The notes: generated from the sequence alone by a model not told the origin. Shown: positions 50,190-60,587, counted from the stretch's first letter. The stretch: DNA of 64,000 bases from Citricoccus sp. K5 (GCF_902506195.1 NZ_LR732817.1:575147-639146); one strand, 5' to 3'. Translations and numbers: made by a program.

Positions 50190-51629
50190 TCAAGGCAGCG
50201 TGACCGTCTCTGCTTCGGTGTCCAGGGACTTCGTCTTGGTCTCCGGGGCGATGATCAGGGCGATCAACGTGAGCACGGAGGCGAAGGACAGGTAGTAGCC
50301 CACGTGGGCCACGGAGAAGTTCAACACGAGCCACTGGGCCACGAACGGGGTCAGGGCGGCGCCGAGGATCGAGGAGACATTGTAGGCGATGCCGGACCCG
50401 GTGTAGCGGGTGTTCGTGGGGAACAGCTCGGGCAACACGGCGGACATCGGACCGAAGGTCAGGCCCATGAGCGCCATGCCGACGATCAGGAAGATCATCA
50501 TCTGCGTGGTGTTCAATTCGGAGCCCTGGCCGATCGAGCTGGCACTGAGCCACCAGCCGAAGGTCAGGCCGAAGAGGATCAACAGGATGGTGATGACGAT
50601 CAGCGTGGGCTTGCGGCCGAACTTGTCCGCGAGCCAGCCGGCCACGGGCACGAAGGCGGCGAAGAACAGGATGCCGATCAGCTGCAGCACGAGGAAGTCG
50701 GCGTAGGGCACGCCCAGGCCGCTGACATCGGGGGAACTGATGGAGTAGGAGAGGATCCATGTGGTCATCAGGTAGAAGAGCACATAGGTGGCCAGCATGA
50801 TGAAGGTGCCGAGGATGAGCTCCTTCCAGTTCTTCCGGAAGACCTCGCTCAGGGGAGCCTTGACGCGCTCGTCGTTGTCCACGGCGCGCTGGAAGACCGG
50901 GGTCTCCTGCAGACGCAGGCGGACGTAGAGGCCCACGGCCACCATGATCAGGGACAGCAGGAACGGCAGCCGCCACACCCAGGTGAGGAAGGCGCCGTCC
51001 ATGTCCGGGTTCGTGGAGTCGTGGTTGAAGCTCAAGGTCAGGATCAGGAAGAGGCCGTTGGCCAGCAGGAAGCCGATGGGGGCGCCGAGCTGGGGCCACA
51101 TCGCCGCCCAGGCGCGCTTGCCCTTGGCGGCGGTCTCGGTGGCCAACAGAGCAGCGCCGGACCACTCGCCGCCGAGCCCGAGGCCCTGGCAGAAGCGCAG
51201 GATGGTCAGCAGGGCCGGAGCCCACAAGCCGATCTGGTAGTACGTCGGCAGCAGGCCGATGAGGAACGTGGCGATGCCCATGGTGAGCAGGGAGCCGATC
51301 AGGGTGGCCTTACGGCCGATGCGGTCACCGAAGTGGCCGAACACCACCGATCCGATGGGGCGGGCCACGAAGGCCGCGCCGAAGGTGGCCATGGAGGCCA
51401 GCAGGGCCGCACCCTCGTCACCGGCTGCGAAGAAGATCAGCGGGAAGACCGAGACCGCCGCCGTGGCGTAGACGTAGAAGTCGTAGAACTCGATCGTGGT
51501 GCCCATCAGGGACGCGATCACCACGCGGGACCGGGGGACGCCCAGTTCCTTGGTGCCGTCGTCCTTGACATGGACCGCGCCGGTCCCGGGGTCCGGGGTT
51601 GAGCTGTCTTGGGACAGGTCAGTGGACAT
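50190..51629 (-). CDS. MHS-family MFS metabolite:H+ symporter
   Basis: A 479-residue protein with 12 membrane segments. ASLMGTTIEFYDFYVYATAAV is the hallmark of the metabolite:H+ symporter (MHS) family, with FGHFGDRIGRKATLIGSLL (motif A), GLGLGGEWSGAALLATE and the repeat of motif A (GWLADKFGRKPTLIV). Relatives import shikimate, alpha-ketoglutarate, proline/betaine or citrate; the substrate here is unknown. ATG at 51629 has GAGGAG five to six bases upstream. It ends at the duplicated terminator and is 150 bases from the carboxylase alpha gene's stop. Confidence 0.9.
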   Translation of the reverse strand: MSTDLSQDSSTPDPGTGAVHVKDDGTKELGVPRSRVVIASLMGTTIEFYDFYVYATAAVSVFPLIFFAAGDEGAALLASMATFGAAFVARPIGSVVFGHFGDRIGRKATLIGSLLTMGIATFLIGLLPTYYQIGLWAPALLTILRFCQGLGLGGEWSGAALLATETAAKGKRAWAAMWPQLGAPIGFLLANGLFLILTLSFNHDSTNPDMDGAFLTWVWRLPFLLSLIMVAVGLYVRLRLQETPVFQRAVDNDERVKAPLSEVFRKNWKELILGTFIMLATYVLFYLMTTWILSYSISSPDVSGLGVPYADFLVLQLIGILFFAAFVPVAGWLADKFGRKPTLIVITILLILFGLTFGWWLSASSIGQGSELNTTQMMIFLIVGMALMGLTFGPMSAVLPELFPTNTRYTGSGIAYNVSSILGAALTPFVAQWLVLNFSVAHVGYYLSFASVLTLIALIIAPETKTKSLDTEAETVTLP

Positions 51630-51782
51630 GGTTGCTCCTCATGCAATGCAACGAAGGTGGTGTGCCGGCTTCCGGCCGGCGCGAAATGCGACCCGACGAC
51701 TCTACGCGCGGTCGCCACCATGCGGACATCGAGTCCACATGGTGAGACGGTCTTGCTTGCGAGAGGAGCGGTCCTGGGAGCA

Positions 51783-53606
51783 CTAGTCCGCGATGGCGGC
51801 GATCGCCGCGCCAGCGGTGACCGTGGCGCCAACTTCGGCGCTCAGCTGAGTGATGGTCCCGGACTTGTGCGCGGTCAGGGGTTGTTCCATCTTCATCGCT
51901 TCGAGCACCACGATCAGGTCGCCTTCGGCCACGGCATCCCCGATGCCGGCCGCGACCTTGACGATCGTGCCCTGCATCGGTGAGGTCAGGGTATCCCCAT
52001 TGGCTCCGGTGGCGGTGGCGCCCCGGGTACCGCGTGACTTGCGGCGGCGGGATCCGGTCTTGGCGCCGCTGGCCACGGTGGAGATGGCCCCGAGGATGGC
52101 GGGAAGGGTGACCTCGACCCGCTTGCCGTTGACCTCCACGGTCACGGAGCGGCGGTCCTCCTGCTCCTCCTCGGCGTCCCCGGGGACTCCCGGAGCCCCG
52201 GCGAACGGGGCGATGGTGTTCTCGAAACCGGTCTCGATCCACCGGGTGTGCACGGTGAACGGGACTCCGTCCTCCGGTGCGAAGGCCGGATCGGAGACCA
52301 CGGCACGGTGGAACGGCAGGACGGTGGGCATGCCGGCGACCTGCATCTCGGCCAGGGCGCGGCGGGAGCGCTGCAGGGCCTGCTCGCGGGTGGTGCCGGT
52401 GACGATCAGCTTGGCGACCATGGAGTCGAAGGCCCCGGTGATGGTCTCACCCTCCTCCACGCCGGCGTCCACGCGGACGCCCGGGCCGGAGGGCAGGCGG
52501 AAGCGGGTCAGGGTACCGGGGGAGGGCATGAAGTTCTTGCCGGCATCCTCGCCGTTGATGCGGAACTCGAAGGAGTGGCCACGCACCTCCGGATCGCCGT
52601 AGCCCAGTTCCTCACCGCGGGCGATCCGGAACTGCTCGCGCACCAGGTCCAGGCCGGTGACCTCCTCGGAGACGGGGTGCTCGACCTGCAGGCGGGTGTT
52701 GACCTCGAGGAAGGAGATGGTGCCGTCCGTGCCCACGAGGAACTCGCAGGTGCCTGCGCCCACGTAGCCGGCCTCCACCAGCAGTGCCTTGGAGGATTCG
52801 TACAGTCGCTGCTGCTGCTCGGCCGTCAGGAAGGGTGCCGGGGCCTCTTCCACAAGCTTCTGGTTGCGGCGCTGCAGGGAGCAGTCGCGAGTGGACACCA
52901 CCACCACGTTGCCCGCGGCATCGGCCAGGCACTGGGTCTCCACGTGACGAGGGGCGTCCAGGAAGCGCTCCACGAAGCACTCGCCACGGCCGAAGGCGGC
53001 GGTGGCCTCCCGGACTGCGGAGTCGAACATCTCGGGGATGTCCTCGCGGCTCCGGACCACCTTGATGCCGCGGCCGCCGCCACCGTGGGCGGCCTTGATG
53101 GCCAGGGGGAGTCCGTGGGTGTCGGCAAAGGCAAGGACCTCGTCTGCGTTCGCCACGGGGTCGGCGGTGCCGGGCACCAGGGGGGCACCGACCTTCTGGG
53201 CCAGATGGCGGGCGGAGACCTTGTCCCCCAGCTGCTCGATGGCGGCGGCCGGCGGGCCGATCCACACCAGGCCGGCGGCCTCGACCGCGCGGGCGAAGTC
53301 GGCGTTCTCGGACAGGAAGCCGTAGCCGGGGTGGACGGCATCGGCGCCGGAGGTCTGGGCGGCGGCGAGGATCTTGTCCACCACCAAGTAGGAGTCGGCG
53401 GCGGAGGCCCCGCCCAGGGCGATGGCGTCATCCGCCATGCGCACGTGCAGGGATTCGCGGTCGGGCTCCGCATAGACGGCTACGGCGGTGAGTCCCTCGT
53501 CATGTGCCGCACGGATGATGCGGACGGCAATCTCCCCGCGGTTGGCCACGAGCACCCGCGAGAACTGGCGGGCTGCGGTGGTGGCGGTCGGCGTCGGCTG
53601 GGACAT
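51783..53606 (-). CDS. Acyl-CoA carboxylase alpha subunit: biotin carboxylase + BCCP
   Basis: A 607-residue subunit of the AccA3/BccA type. The biotin carboxylase half starts [18 protein letters not shown], has [14 protein letters not shown] (ATP lid), [20 protein letters not shown] and EFRINGED; after a Lys/Arg linker the BCCP domain holds biotinyl Lys572 in EAMKMEQPL. It carboxylates biotin for acetyl- or propionyl-CoA carboxylation in the cytoplasm. ATG at 53606 follows GAAGGAG at about 10 bases. A palindrome shared with the beta-subunit operon lies at 53771-53787, and GATGTCGGGACATC at 53669-53682 lies closer to the start. Confidence 0.95.
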   Translation of the reverse strand: MSQPTPTATTAARQFSRVLVANRGEIAVRIIRAAHDEGLTAVAVYAEPDRESLHVRMADDAIALGGASAADSYLVVDKILAAAQTSGADAVHPGYGFLSENADFARAVEAAGLVWIGPPAAAIEQLGDKVSARHLAQKVGAPLVPGTADPVANADEVLAFADTHGLPLAIKAAHGGGGRGIKVVRSREDIPEMFDSAVREATAAFGRGECFVERFLDAPRHVETQCLADAAGNVVVVSTRDCSLQRRNQKLVEEAPAPFLTAEQQQRLYESSKALLVEAGYVGAGTCEFLVGTDGTISFLEVNTRLQVEHPVSEEVTGLDLVREQFRIARGEELGYGDPEVRGHSFEFRINGEDAGKNFMPSPGTLTRFRLPSGPGVRVDAGVEEGETITGAFDSMVAKLIVTGTTREQALQRSRRALAEMQVAGMPTVLPFHRAVVSDPAFAPEDGVPFTVHTRWIETGFENTIAPFAGAPGVPGDAEEEQEDRRSVTVEVNGKRVEVTLPAILGAISTVASGAKTGSRRRKSRGTRGATATGANGDTLTSPMQGTIVKVAAGIGDAVAEGDLIVVLEAMKMEQPLTAHKSGTITQLSAEVGATVTAGAAIAAIAD

Positions 53607-53668
53607 CGGGGCGGGACTCCTTCATAAGCGTCGGCGCAGGCGGTCTGCGAGGGGGCCGGGCCCGATCT

Positions 53669-53682
53669 GATGTCGGGACATC
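53669..53682. promoter_or_regulatory. Palindrome upstream of the carboxylase alpha gene
   Basis: GATGTC-GG-GACATC is a perfect 6+6 inverted repeat 63 bases upstream of the start codon at 53606, in the promoter region. It may be a second operator or chance; a related word CATGTCGGG follows directly. Confidence 0.4.
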
Positions 53683-53770
53683 ATGTCGGGCGGCCCACCT
53701 GGCGAGCCTAGACGTGGCGGTGGGTTTCCTACAGGATCCGGGGCGTTTTCCCCGCGCCGCGCGGCATCGA

Positions 53771-53787
53771 TTGTAGGAATCCCACAA
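53771..53787. promoter_or_regulatory. Shared palindrome TTGTAGGAATCCCACAA, copy 1
   Basis: A 17-base imperfect palindrome in the 192-base gap upstream of the carboxylase alpha gene. The same pattern occurs as TTGTAGGAACCGCACAA at 60700-60716, between the beta-subunit gene and birA. Both copies share 15 of 17 bases and the TTGT...ACAA ends. Confidence 0.6.
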
Positions 53788-53798
53788 TCATCCTCTTG

Positions 53799-55076
53799 CT
53801 ACTGCCCAGACGACGGCGCGGCCCCGGTGCGAGAGCGCCGGTGCGTCACCACCGCCACGATCATGACCGCCAGGCCCACCACGGTCAGGCCGGTGCCGAG
53901 CAAAGCCGGCGAGCGGTACCCGAGCCCGGCGTCCACCACCACGGCACCGAGGAAGGCGCCCAGGGCGTTGGCAAAGTTGAACGCTGCGTGGTTCATGGCC
54001 GCGCTGACCGAGGGGGCATCGCCGCTCTCGCGCAGCAGGCGCACCTGCAGGGCGGTGGTGAAGAGGGAGCCGGCAACTCCGAGCAGCAGTACGCAGGCGA
54101 TGGCGACGGCGGGGACGTGCGCCAGGGTGGCGAAGACCAGCAGGACCAGTCCCAGGCTGATGACGCCGCCCACGGCGGACTTCTCGATCGAGCGGTCTAC
54201 GAGCGGACCGGCGATGAGGGAGCCGAGGGTCATGCCGATGCCGAAGCAGACGAGCACCCAGGGGACGGTGGACTCGGACAACCCGGTGAGGTCGGTCATC
54301 GTCGGCGAGATGAAGGTGTAGACCGCGAACATCCCGCCGAAGCCGATGGAACCGGCCACGAGGGTGAGGATGACCTGGGGGCGCTTGAGCGTGCGCAGCT
54401 CTCCGCGGATGGAAGGGGCCAGCCCCGGGGCGCTACGCGGGACGAGGGCGAACACCGCCAGGAGTGTGAGCAATCCGATCAGGGCGACCAGGCCGTAGGC
54501 GGTCCGCCAGCCGAACTGGGCACCTAGGGCGGCAGCCGCGGGCACACCCACGATGTTGGCCACGGTCAACCCGAGCATGACCCGGGCCATGGCGGTGGCC
54601 CGGCGGTGTGGGGAGACCAGAGTGGAGGCAACCACCGCGCCGATGCCGAGGAAGGCCCCGTGGGGCAGCCCGGTGATGAAGCGGGAGACCAGCATCCATG
54701 GCAGCGACGGCGCCAGGGTGCTGCCGATACTGCCGATCACGAACAGGGCGGCCAGGCCCAGCAGCAGGCGCCGGCGTTCCATCCGGGCCGTCAGGGCGGC
54801 GATGAGCGGTGCGCCGATGACCACGCCGATCGCGTAGAGGGATACCGCGTGGCTCGCCTCGGTGATCGTGGCGTCGAAGCCCTCGGCGATGTACGGCAGC
54901 AGGCCCATGGTGGCGAACTCGGCCGTGCCGATGCCGAACGCGCCGATCGCCAGGGCGAAGATGGCGAGCCGCGCGGTCCTTCTAGGAACCGGCGGCTGCC
55001 CGGAGCGTTCGGAGTCCCCGGGCGCGGCCAGGCCGGACGCGGCGGCTGTCGCCTCGGTGGTCTGGGTGGGGGCCAT
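53799..55076 (-). CDS. MFS transporter, AraJ/Cmr-like (DHA1)
   Basis: A 425-residue protein with 12 membrane segments. LAIGAFGIGTAEFATMGLLPYIA is the AraJ/NepI/PbuE-type start (family 'GtaEfv.mGlLP'), and VSLYAIGVVIGAPLIAALTARMERRRLLLGL is motif A in two pieces. Sugar-efflux or drug-efflux relatives are known; the substrate is unknown. ATG at 55076 has AGGAGA 6 bases upstream. Its stop lies 12 bases from the shared palindrome, so that operator belongs to the next gene, not to this one. Confidence 0.88.
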   Translation of the reverse strand: MAPTQTTEATAAASGLAAPGDSERSGQPPVPRRTARLAIFALAIGAFGIGTAEFATMGLLPYIAEGFDATITEASHAVSLYAIGVVIGAPLIAALTARMERRRLLLGLAALFVIGSIGSTLAPSLPWMLVSRFITGLPHGAFLGIGAVVASTLVSPHRRATAMARVMLGLTVANIVGVPAAAALGAQFGWRTAYGLVALIGLLTLLAVFALVPRSAPGLAPSIRGELRTLKRPQVILTLVAGSIGFGGMFAVYTFISPTMTDLTGLSESTVPWVLVCFGIGMTLGSLIAGPLVDRSIEKSAVGGVISLGLVLLVFATLAHVPAVAIACVLLLGVAGSLFTTALQVRLLRESGDAPSVSAAMNHAAFNFANALGAFLGAVVVDAGLGYRSPALLGTGLTVVGLAVMIVAVVTHRRSRTGAAPSSGQ

Positions 55077-55157
55077 GGGGGTTCTCCTGGTGGAAGCGGC
55101 GGATCACTCCGCTCGGGCCTCTCCACGCTAACGCCGCAGCCTCGGACGCCTCACCCG

Positions 55158-55204
55158 AAAAGTGCCTGCGGCCGTGTGAGAACAGGCACACCGCCGGCAG
55201 GCAC
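55158..55204 (-). terminator. Rho-independent terminator after maf
   Basis: On the minus strand GTGCCTGC (55204-55197) pairs with GCAGGCAC (55169-55162) and TTTT follows directly. It lies 25 bases beyond the maf stop. A 16-bp direct repeat (55183-55198 and 55213-55228, one mismatch) overlaps it. Confidence 0.6.
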
Positions 55205-55228
55205 AGTTATGGCAGGCATACCGCCGGC

Positions 55229-55969
55229 TCAGTCGTTCCCGACTTCCCACAGTGAAGCCAGCGAGACCCCGAACTCCGCCAGCAGGCTGCGCAGCGTGGA
55301 GACGGACATGCCGATCACGGCATTCGGGTCCCCCTCCACCGCGCTGACGAAGGCGGCTCCACGACCGTCGATCGTGAAGGCCCCGGCGCACTGCAGGGGC
55401 TCGCCGGTGGCCACGTACGCTGCGATCTCCTCCTCGTCGACGTCGGCGAACCTCACCACGGCGCTCGAGAGCGCCCCGGTGGCTGGCCGCGCGAGCGGTG
55501 CGCCGCCGTCACGGCTGGCCAGGTCCCGGTTGTCCACGACCCAGTGGCCCGTGTGGAGCTGTCCAGTACGGCCGGACTGCATCCGCCACCGCTCCAGGGC
55601 GACCTCGGGTTCCCAGGGCTTGCCGTAGGCCACGCCGTCCAGCTCGAACACCGAGTCGCAGCCGATCACCAGCGCGCCGGAGGCCTCGGGGTGCCCCGCG
55701 ACGTCCTCGGACTTGGCCCGGGCGAGCAGCTGGGCGGTCTCGGCCGGGCTGGCCAGCGGATGCTCCGCGGCGATCGCGTCCTCGTCCACGTCCGAGACCA
55801 CCACAGTGAAGGGGAGGCCGGCGGACTCGAGGATCCGGGCCCGGGCCGGCGAGGCTGAGGCCAGCACCAGCCGCGGTACCGGTGCGCCGCCGTCGTGGTC
55901 CTGACTTTCAGTGGCCTCAGGTTCGGGCATCTGAGCGGCGCTCACCTCAGGGCCCGCATCACCGCTCAT
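55229..55969 (-). CDS. maf: Maf family nucleotide pyrophosphatase
   Basis: A 246-residue protein. After an acidic leader of about 30 residues, RLVLASASPARARILESAGL is the Maf signature (SxSpRR.elL), followed by VIGCDSVFELDGVAYGKP (catalytic Asp in the 'aDTvv'-like block) and GAFTIDGRGAAFVSAVEGDP. Maf enzymes hydrolyse non-canonical or dTTP/UTP-type nucleotides to monophosphates. The pattern is slightly divergent: CDS instead of ADT. The start at 55969 overlaps the DUF885 gene's stop (ATGA); an internal start nearer the signature is possible. Confidence 0.9.
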   Translation of the reverse strand: MSGDAGPEVSAAQMPEPEATESQDHDGGAPVPRLVLASASPARARILESAGLPFTVVVSDVDEDAIAAEHPLASPAETAQLLARAKSEDVAGHPEASGALVIGCDSVFELDGVAYGKPWEPEVALERWRMQSGRTGQLHTGHWVVDNRDLASRDGGAPLARPATGALSSAVVRFADVDEEEIAAYVATGEPLQCAGAFTIDGRGAAFVSAVEGDPNAVIGMSVSTLRSLLAEFGVSLASLWEVGND

Positions 55970-57690
55970 GCCATCGCCTTGCGCAGGGTGTCCAGCCCCA
56001 TGGAACCCAGGCGCAAGGCCCGGGTGTGGAAGGCCTTGAGGTCGAACTCGCGGCCCTGGGCCGCAGCGCGGTCGGCCTGTTCGGCACGGATCTGCTCCCA
56101 GATGCGCTGGCCGACCTTGTAGGAGGGTGCCTGGCCCGGCCAGCCGAGGTACCGGATGAATTCGAAGCGGATCTGGCCGGGGGAGTCGTTGAGGTGCTTC
56201 GTCAGGAACGCGAACCCCTGCTCGGGGGTCCACACTCCGCCGCCCTCGGACGCCGGGGCCTCGAAGCCGCAGTGCACGCCGATGTCGAACACCACCCGGG
56301 CCGCACGCATCCGCTGGGCATCCAGCATGCCCAGGTGGTCGCCCGGATCCGTGAGGAACCCGAACTCATCCATCAGCTTCTCGGCGTACAGGGCCCAGCC
56401 CTCACCGTGTCCCGAGGTCCACAGCCCGTTGCGTCGCCAGTCGTTCAGCTCGTCCTGGGCCAGCATGGCTGTGCCGATCTGCAGGTGATGGCCCGGCACG
56501 CCCTCGTGGTAGACGGTGGTGGTCTCCTGCCAGGTGGTGAAGGAGTCCTCCCCGGCGGGCACGGACCACCACATGCGGCCGGGCCGCGAGAAGTCGTCCG
56601 AGGGGCCCGTGTAGTAGACGCCGCCCTCCTGCGTGGGGGCGATCATGCACTCGACCCGGTCCATCGGGGCGGGGATCTCGAAGTAGCGGGTCATCTCCTG
56701 CAGTGCGGTGTCGGTGACGCCCTGCATCCAGTCCCGCAGCGCCGCGGTGCCCTGCAGCCGGCGGACCGGGTCCGCGTTCAGGATCGCGCGGGCCTCGTCG
56801 ATGGTGGCACCCGGCTGGATCCGCTCAGCATCGGCCTGCTGGGCCTCGATGATCCGCGCGAGCTCCTCCTGCCCCCACGCGTACGTCTCCTCCAAGTCGA
56901 TCTGAGCACCCAGGAACTCCTGCGAGTACAGCTCGTAATAGTCCCGCCCGACGGCGTCCCGTTCCGGTGCGCTGCCCCGCACCTCTTCCTTCAGGAAGTC
57001 CGCCAGCCCCTGGTAGGCGGTCCCGGCCTTGCTCGTCTGGGCCTCCAGCTCGGTGAGCAGGGAGGAGGGAACGACGCCGGCCACGGACGCGCGCTCGACC
57101 AGCCCCGGGAAGAAGCCTCCCGGGGCGGAGTGGGCCTCGGCCTGCTCGATGACGATGTCCACCTGGCGCTGGGCGGCGACCTGGCCGGCGTCGCGCGATG
57201 TTTGCAGGGACTCGGCGTATCCCGCCAGGGCAGCGGGCAGGTTGGCCAGCCGGCCGGCGATCTGGGCCCAGTCCTGCTCGGTCTCCATCGGCATCAGGTC
57301 CAGGATGTTGCGGATCTCCTGGGCCGGGGAGGCCAGGTTGTTCAGCTCGGTGCGGCCGGTGGCGTGGATCCGGCGTTCCAGGCCCACCCGCTCCTGCAGC
57401 GCGGCGGCGGTGACACGGTCCACGTCGTCGGCGGGCGTCAGGCGGTCGAGGTCCTCCAGCAGGACGCGGTTCAGCTCGTCCTGGGCTGCCGATCCGGCGG
57501 GGGAGTAGTCCGAGTACTCGGTCTCGTGGCCGGGGTGACCCAACGCGGTGGCCTCCTCGGGGTGCAGCGCGAGGGTGTCGGCGAAGTATCGGTTGGCCAG
57601 GGCGTCGATCGCGGAGAGCTGGCGGGATCTGCCGTTCTGACCGTGCTGGTTCTGCTGGTGCGGCGGGGTGTGGCCGGTGGGTTCGCTCAT
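55966..57690 (-). CDS. DUF885 family putative metallopeptidase
   Basis: A 574-residue cytoplasmic protein. VYHEGVPGHHLQIG is the conserved zinc-type HExxxGHH motif of DUF885, preceded by the domain signature GVYYTGPSDD. The N-terminus (IDALANRYFADTLALHPEEA) and QFFrL-type blocks such as YLGWPGQAPSYKVGQ also match. Members are annotated as peptidases, but few have known substrates. ATG at 57690. It is translationally coupled to maf and divergent from the next plus-strand gene. Confidence 0.85.
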   Translation of the reverse strand: MSEPTGHTPPHQQNQHGQNGRSRQLSAIDALANRYFADTLALHPEEATALGHPGHETEYSDYSPAGSAAQDELNRVLLEDLDRLTPADDVDRVTAAALQERVGLERRIHATGRTELNNLASPAQEIRNILDLMPMETEQDWAQIAGRLANLPAALAGYAESLQTSRDAGQVAAQRQVDIVIEQAEAHSAPGGFFPGLVERASVAGVVPSSLLTELEAQTSKAGTAYQGLADFLKEEVRGSAPERDAVGRDYYELYSQEFLGAQIDLEETYAWGQEELARIIEAQQADAERIQPGATIDEARAILNADPVRRLQGTAALRDWMQGVTDTALQEMTRYFEIPAPMDRVECMIAPTQEGGVYYTGPSDDFSRPGRMWWSVPAGEDSFTTWQETTTVYHEGVPGHHLQIGTAMLAQDELNDWRRNGLWTSGHGEGWALYAEKLMDEFGFLTDPGDHLGMLDAQRMRAARVVFDIGVHCGFEAPASEGGGVWTPEQGFAFLTKHLNDSPGQIRFEFIRYLGWPGQAPSYKVGQRIWEQIRAEQADRAAAQGREFDLKAFHTRALRLGSMGLDTLRKAMA

Positions 57691-57857
57691 GGCAGCACCC
57701 TAACCGTTCCCGACGTGATGGTCTCGACGTCCCCGGGCCTCCTACACCGCGACGCGGGGGCGTAGCGTTGACGGTAGAGATTGCTGAGACACCCGGCGAA
57801 ACAGTCCCGGACGTGGTGTGCGACGGCTCTCGATGCCACCAGGAGAACATCCCCGCC

Positions 57858-58622
57858 ATGACCGAGCAGACGCAGGAGCGCCGTCGCCCGAACCGAGGGC
57901 CGCTCCCGGGCCTCGTCCTCTTCGTGGTGATCGCGGGGTCATTGGTCCTCATCGGGGCCGGCCTGTTCAGTGGCCAGCTTTCGCGGGGCGGTCTGCTGCC
58001 ATGGAACGGGGACTGCACCGTGAGTACCGCGGACGGGGAGGTCGGACTCGATCGCGAGGAGGCGAAGCTGGCCACCACGGCCGTGGCACTCTCCGCGCAG
58101 GGGATGGCCGCCCCGGATACCTCAGACCTCGACCCGTCGGTCGTGCGGCGCCTGGCCGAAGGTCCACCCGAGGATGCCGGTGCAAGTCTGAGTTGCCGCG
58201 GGTCGGTGCGTGAAGACGTTCCGGAGCAGCAGCCGACCGCCACCGGTTTGACGCCACGCGCGGAGCTGGTCAGGGAGTCGATGACCGACGTGTTCGGTGA
58301 GCAGAGCCTGGGCGGGTTCGCGCCAGGCGGCGTGGATCAGGGGCACCAGGAAGGGTCCACCCACTACGAGGGCCGGGCCATCGACATCTTCTTCCGCCCG
58401 GTGTCCGAGGAGAACCGGAGGGACGGATGGATGCTGGCCCACTGGCTGGTCGCCCATGCCGAAGACCTGGACATCCAGTACGTCATCTTCGATGACCAGG
58501 TCTGGAGCGCCCGCAGTTCACGCGGGCAGTGGCAGGACTACCGTGCCTCTGACCCGGGCAACGAGATCCTGCGCCACCTCGACCACGTGCACGTGGACGT
58601 GGTCCGCGGCGGGACCGACTGA
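57858..58622 (+). CDS. Membrane-anchored protein with D-Ala-D-Ala carboxypeptidase-like C-terminus
   Basis: A 254-residue protein. Residues about 20-45 are a signal anchor. The extracytoplasmic part has two cysteines (GDCTVSTAD, SLSCRGS) and, from about residue 160, a block STHYEGRAIDIFFRP followed by HLDHVHVDVVRGG. HYxGRAxDI and DHVHVD resemble the metal-binding motifs of Hedgehog/DD-peptidase (M15-like) folds, so a cell-wall or metallo-hydrolase role is possible. The start at 57858 follows AGGAGA by 11 bases. It faces away from the DUF885 gene. Confidence 0.65.
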   Translation: MTEQTQERRRPNRGPLPGLVLFVVIAGSLVLIGAGLFSGQLSRGGLLPWNGDCTVSTADGEVGLDREEAKLATTAVALSAQGMAAPDTSDLDPSVVRRLAEGPPEDAGASLSCRGSVREDVPEQQPTATGLTPRAELVRESMTDVFGEQSLGGFAPGGVDQGHQEGSTHYEGRAIDIFFRPVSEENRRDGWMLAHWLVAHAEDLDIQYVIFDDQVWSARSSRGQWQDYRASDPGNEILRHLDHVHVDVVRGGTD

Positions 58623-58674
58623 AGACCCGGTCAGACGAGCTTCGCCCCATATCGATCCTGCCGCGCCACACGGA

Positions 58675-58932
58675 TTATCGCTGTCCGGCGGCGTGCTTCC
58701 AGGAGCCGGAGCCGGGGCGGGCCCACAGCCCGAGGCGGCGCCGGCGTTCCAGGGTGCGGTCCCGGTCGGTGCGTCCGGCACCCTCACGACGGTGCTGTTC
58801 GGCCTGAGCGGCCACGGCGTGGATGACCGCGGTCAGGGCGGCCGTCTCCTCGGCATCGAGGTTGCCCTTGACGAGCAGGGCCGGCTCCGGCGCCTGATTG
58901 GTCTCAGGGGTGGGGTGCTGCGTGTCCATCAT
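58675..58932 (-). CDS. accE: Acyl-CoA carboxylase epsilon subunit
   Basis: An 85-residue protein. PALLVKGNLDAEETAALTAVI is the core motif of actinobacterial AccE ('lrVvrGnPt.eElAALvavl'), and the Arg/Trp end LGLWARPGSGSW is typical. AccE stabilises the AccA3-AccD complex. GGGAGG lies just before two tandem ATG codons (58932 and 58929). Alternatively a GTG at 59004, overlapping the beta-subunit stop by GTGA, would add 24 residues. The gene follows the beta-subunit gene on the same strand, as expected. Confidence 0.82.
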   Translation of the reverse strand: MMDTQHPTPETNQAPEPALLVKGNLDAEETAALTAVIHAVAAQAEQHRREGAGRTDRDRTLERRRRLGLWARPGSGSWKHAAGQR

Positions 58933-59000
58933 GGCCTCCCGGGTTGACCCAGTCGCAGTGGTGTTGGGGTTCTCAGTGTGGTCGAGGGTGTCCCGGCCGC

Positions 59001-60587
59001 TCACAGCGGGATGTTCCCGTGCTTCTTGGCGGGCCGCGATTCGCGCTTGTGGAACGTGGCCCGGAGGCCCCGCACGATCTGGGTCCGGGTCTCGGCCGGC
59101 GTGATGACGGCGTCCACGTAGCCGCGGTCGGCCGCCTGGTAGGGGTTGAGCAGTTCGGCCTCGTAGCCTTCGATGATCTCCTGGCGCTTGGCCTCCACAT
59201 CACCACCGGACTCCTCGACGGCCTTGAGGTCCCGGCGGTAGAGGATGTTGACCGCTCCCTGGGCTCCCATCACGCCGATCTGGGCGGTGGGCCAGGCGAG
59301 GTTGAGGTCCGCGCCGAGCTTCTTGGACCCCATGACGATGTAGGCACCGCCGTAGGCCTTGCGCGTGATGACGGTCAGCTTCGGCACGGTGGCCTCGGCG
59401 TAGGCGTAGATGAGCTTGGCGCCGCGGCGGATGATCCCGGAGAACTCCTGGTCCGTGCCGGGCAGGAATCCGGGGACGTCCACGAGCGTGATGATCGGGA
59501 TGTTGAAGGCATCGCAGAACCGGACGAAGCGGGCGGCCTTCTCCGAGGCGTTGATGTCCAGGGTGCCGGCGAACTGCATCGGCTGGTTGGCCACGATCCC
59601 CACGGAATGCCCCTCGACCCGGCCGAGACCGCAGATCACGTTGGGCGCATAGAGCTCCTGGACCTGCAGGAAGTGGGCGTCGTCCACCACATGCTCGATC
59701 ACGGTGAGCATGTCATAGGGCTGGTTCGCCGAATCGGGGATCAGCGTGTCCAGCTCGAGGTCTTCCGCGGTGACCTCCAACTCCTCCTCGAAGGGCTCCA
59801 CCGGCCCCTCCGCCAGGTTGTTGGAGGGGAGGAACTCGAGCAGCTCACGCACGTACTCGAGAGCGTCCTCCTCGTTGGCGGCCAGGTAGGCGGCGGTGCC
59901 CGTGGAGGCGTTGTGCTGGCGGGCGCCACCGAGCGTCTCCATGTCCACGTCCTCGCCCGTGACGGTCTTGATCACGTCCGGGCCGGTGATGAACATGTGG
60001 GAGGTCTTGTCCACCATGATGATGAAATCGGTCAGGGCGGGGGAGTAGGCGGCGCCGCCGGCCGAGGGGCCCATGATGAGGGTGATCTGCGGGATCACGC
60101 CGGAGGACATGACGTTGTTGCGGAAGATGTCCGCGAACATCGCCAGGGAGGCAACGCCCTCCTGGATCCGCGCCCCGCCGCCGTCATTGATCCCGATGAC
60201 CGGGCAGCCATTCCGGGCGGCGAACTCCTGGACCTTGACGATCTTCTCGCCGTTGACCTGGCTCAGGGAGCCGCCGTAGACCGTGAAGTCCTGGGAATAC
60301 ACGGCCACCATGCGGCCGTCGATGGTGCCGTAGCCGGACACCAGCCCGTCCCCGATGGGCTTCTTCCGGTCCATGCCGAAGGCGGTGGTGCGGTGCACCG
60401 CAAGGGCATCGAACTCGATGAACGATCCGGGATCCAGCAACAGCTCGACACGCTCGCGGGCGGTGTGCTTGCCCCGGTCGTGCTGCTTGTCCACGGCGGC
60501 CTGGCCGGACGGCAGGGCGGCCTCGGCCCGGCGGCGCTCCAGGTCCTGCAGTTTGCCGGCCGTGGTGGTCAGATCCGGTTCGGTCAC
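59001..60587 (-). CDS. Acyl-CoA carboxylase beta subunit (propionyl-/acetyl-CoA carboxylase, AccD5-like)
   Basis: A 528-residue carboxyltransferase. The crotonase-like halves show [71 protein letters not shown] and [16 protein letters not shown], all as in AccD5/PccB. It transfers CO2 from biotinyl-BCCP to acyl-CoA for fatty-acid or methylmalonyl-CoA synthesis. GTG at 60587 has GGAGG four bases upstream; ATG 60614 and the codon at 60644 lack a site. AccE follows. The alpha subunit is encoded at 51783-53606. Divergent birA and the shared palindrome suggest a common control. Confidence 0.95.
   Translation of the reverse strand: MTEPDLTTTAGKLQDLERRRAEAALPSGQAAVDKQHDRGKHTARERVELLLDPGSFIEFDALAVHRTTAFGMDRKKPIGDGLVSGYGTIDGRMVAVYSQDFTVYGGSLSQVNGEKIVKVQEFAARNGCPVIGINDGGGARIQEGVASLAMFADIFRNNVMSSGVIPQITLIMGPSAGGAAYSPALTDFIIMVDKTSHMFITGPDVIKTVTGEDVDMETLGGARQHNASTGTAAYLAANEEDALEYVRELLEFLPSNNLAEGPVEPFEEELEVTAEDLELDTLIPDSANQPYDMLTVIEHVVDDAHFLQVQELYAPNVICGLGRVEGHSVGIVANQPMQFAGTLDINASEKAARFVRFCDAFNIPIITLVDVPGFLPGTDQEFSGIIRRGAKLIYAYAEATVPKLTVITRKAYGGAYIVMGSKKLGADLNLAWPTAQIGVMGAQGAVNILYRRDLKAVEESGGDVEAKRQEIIEGYEAELLNPYQAADRGYVDAVITPAETRTQIVRGLRATFHKRESRPAKKHGNIPL

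Noticed and set aside
57768-57857. Earlier start at 57768 for the membrane-anchored protein
   Set aside because: It would place 30 polar residues with a Cys before the signal anchor, while AGGAGA stands before the ATG at 57858.
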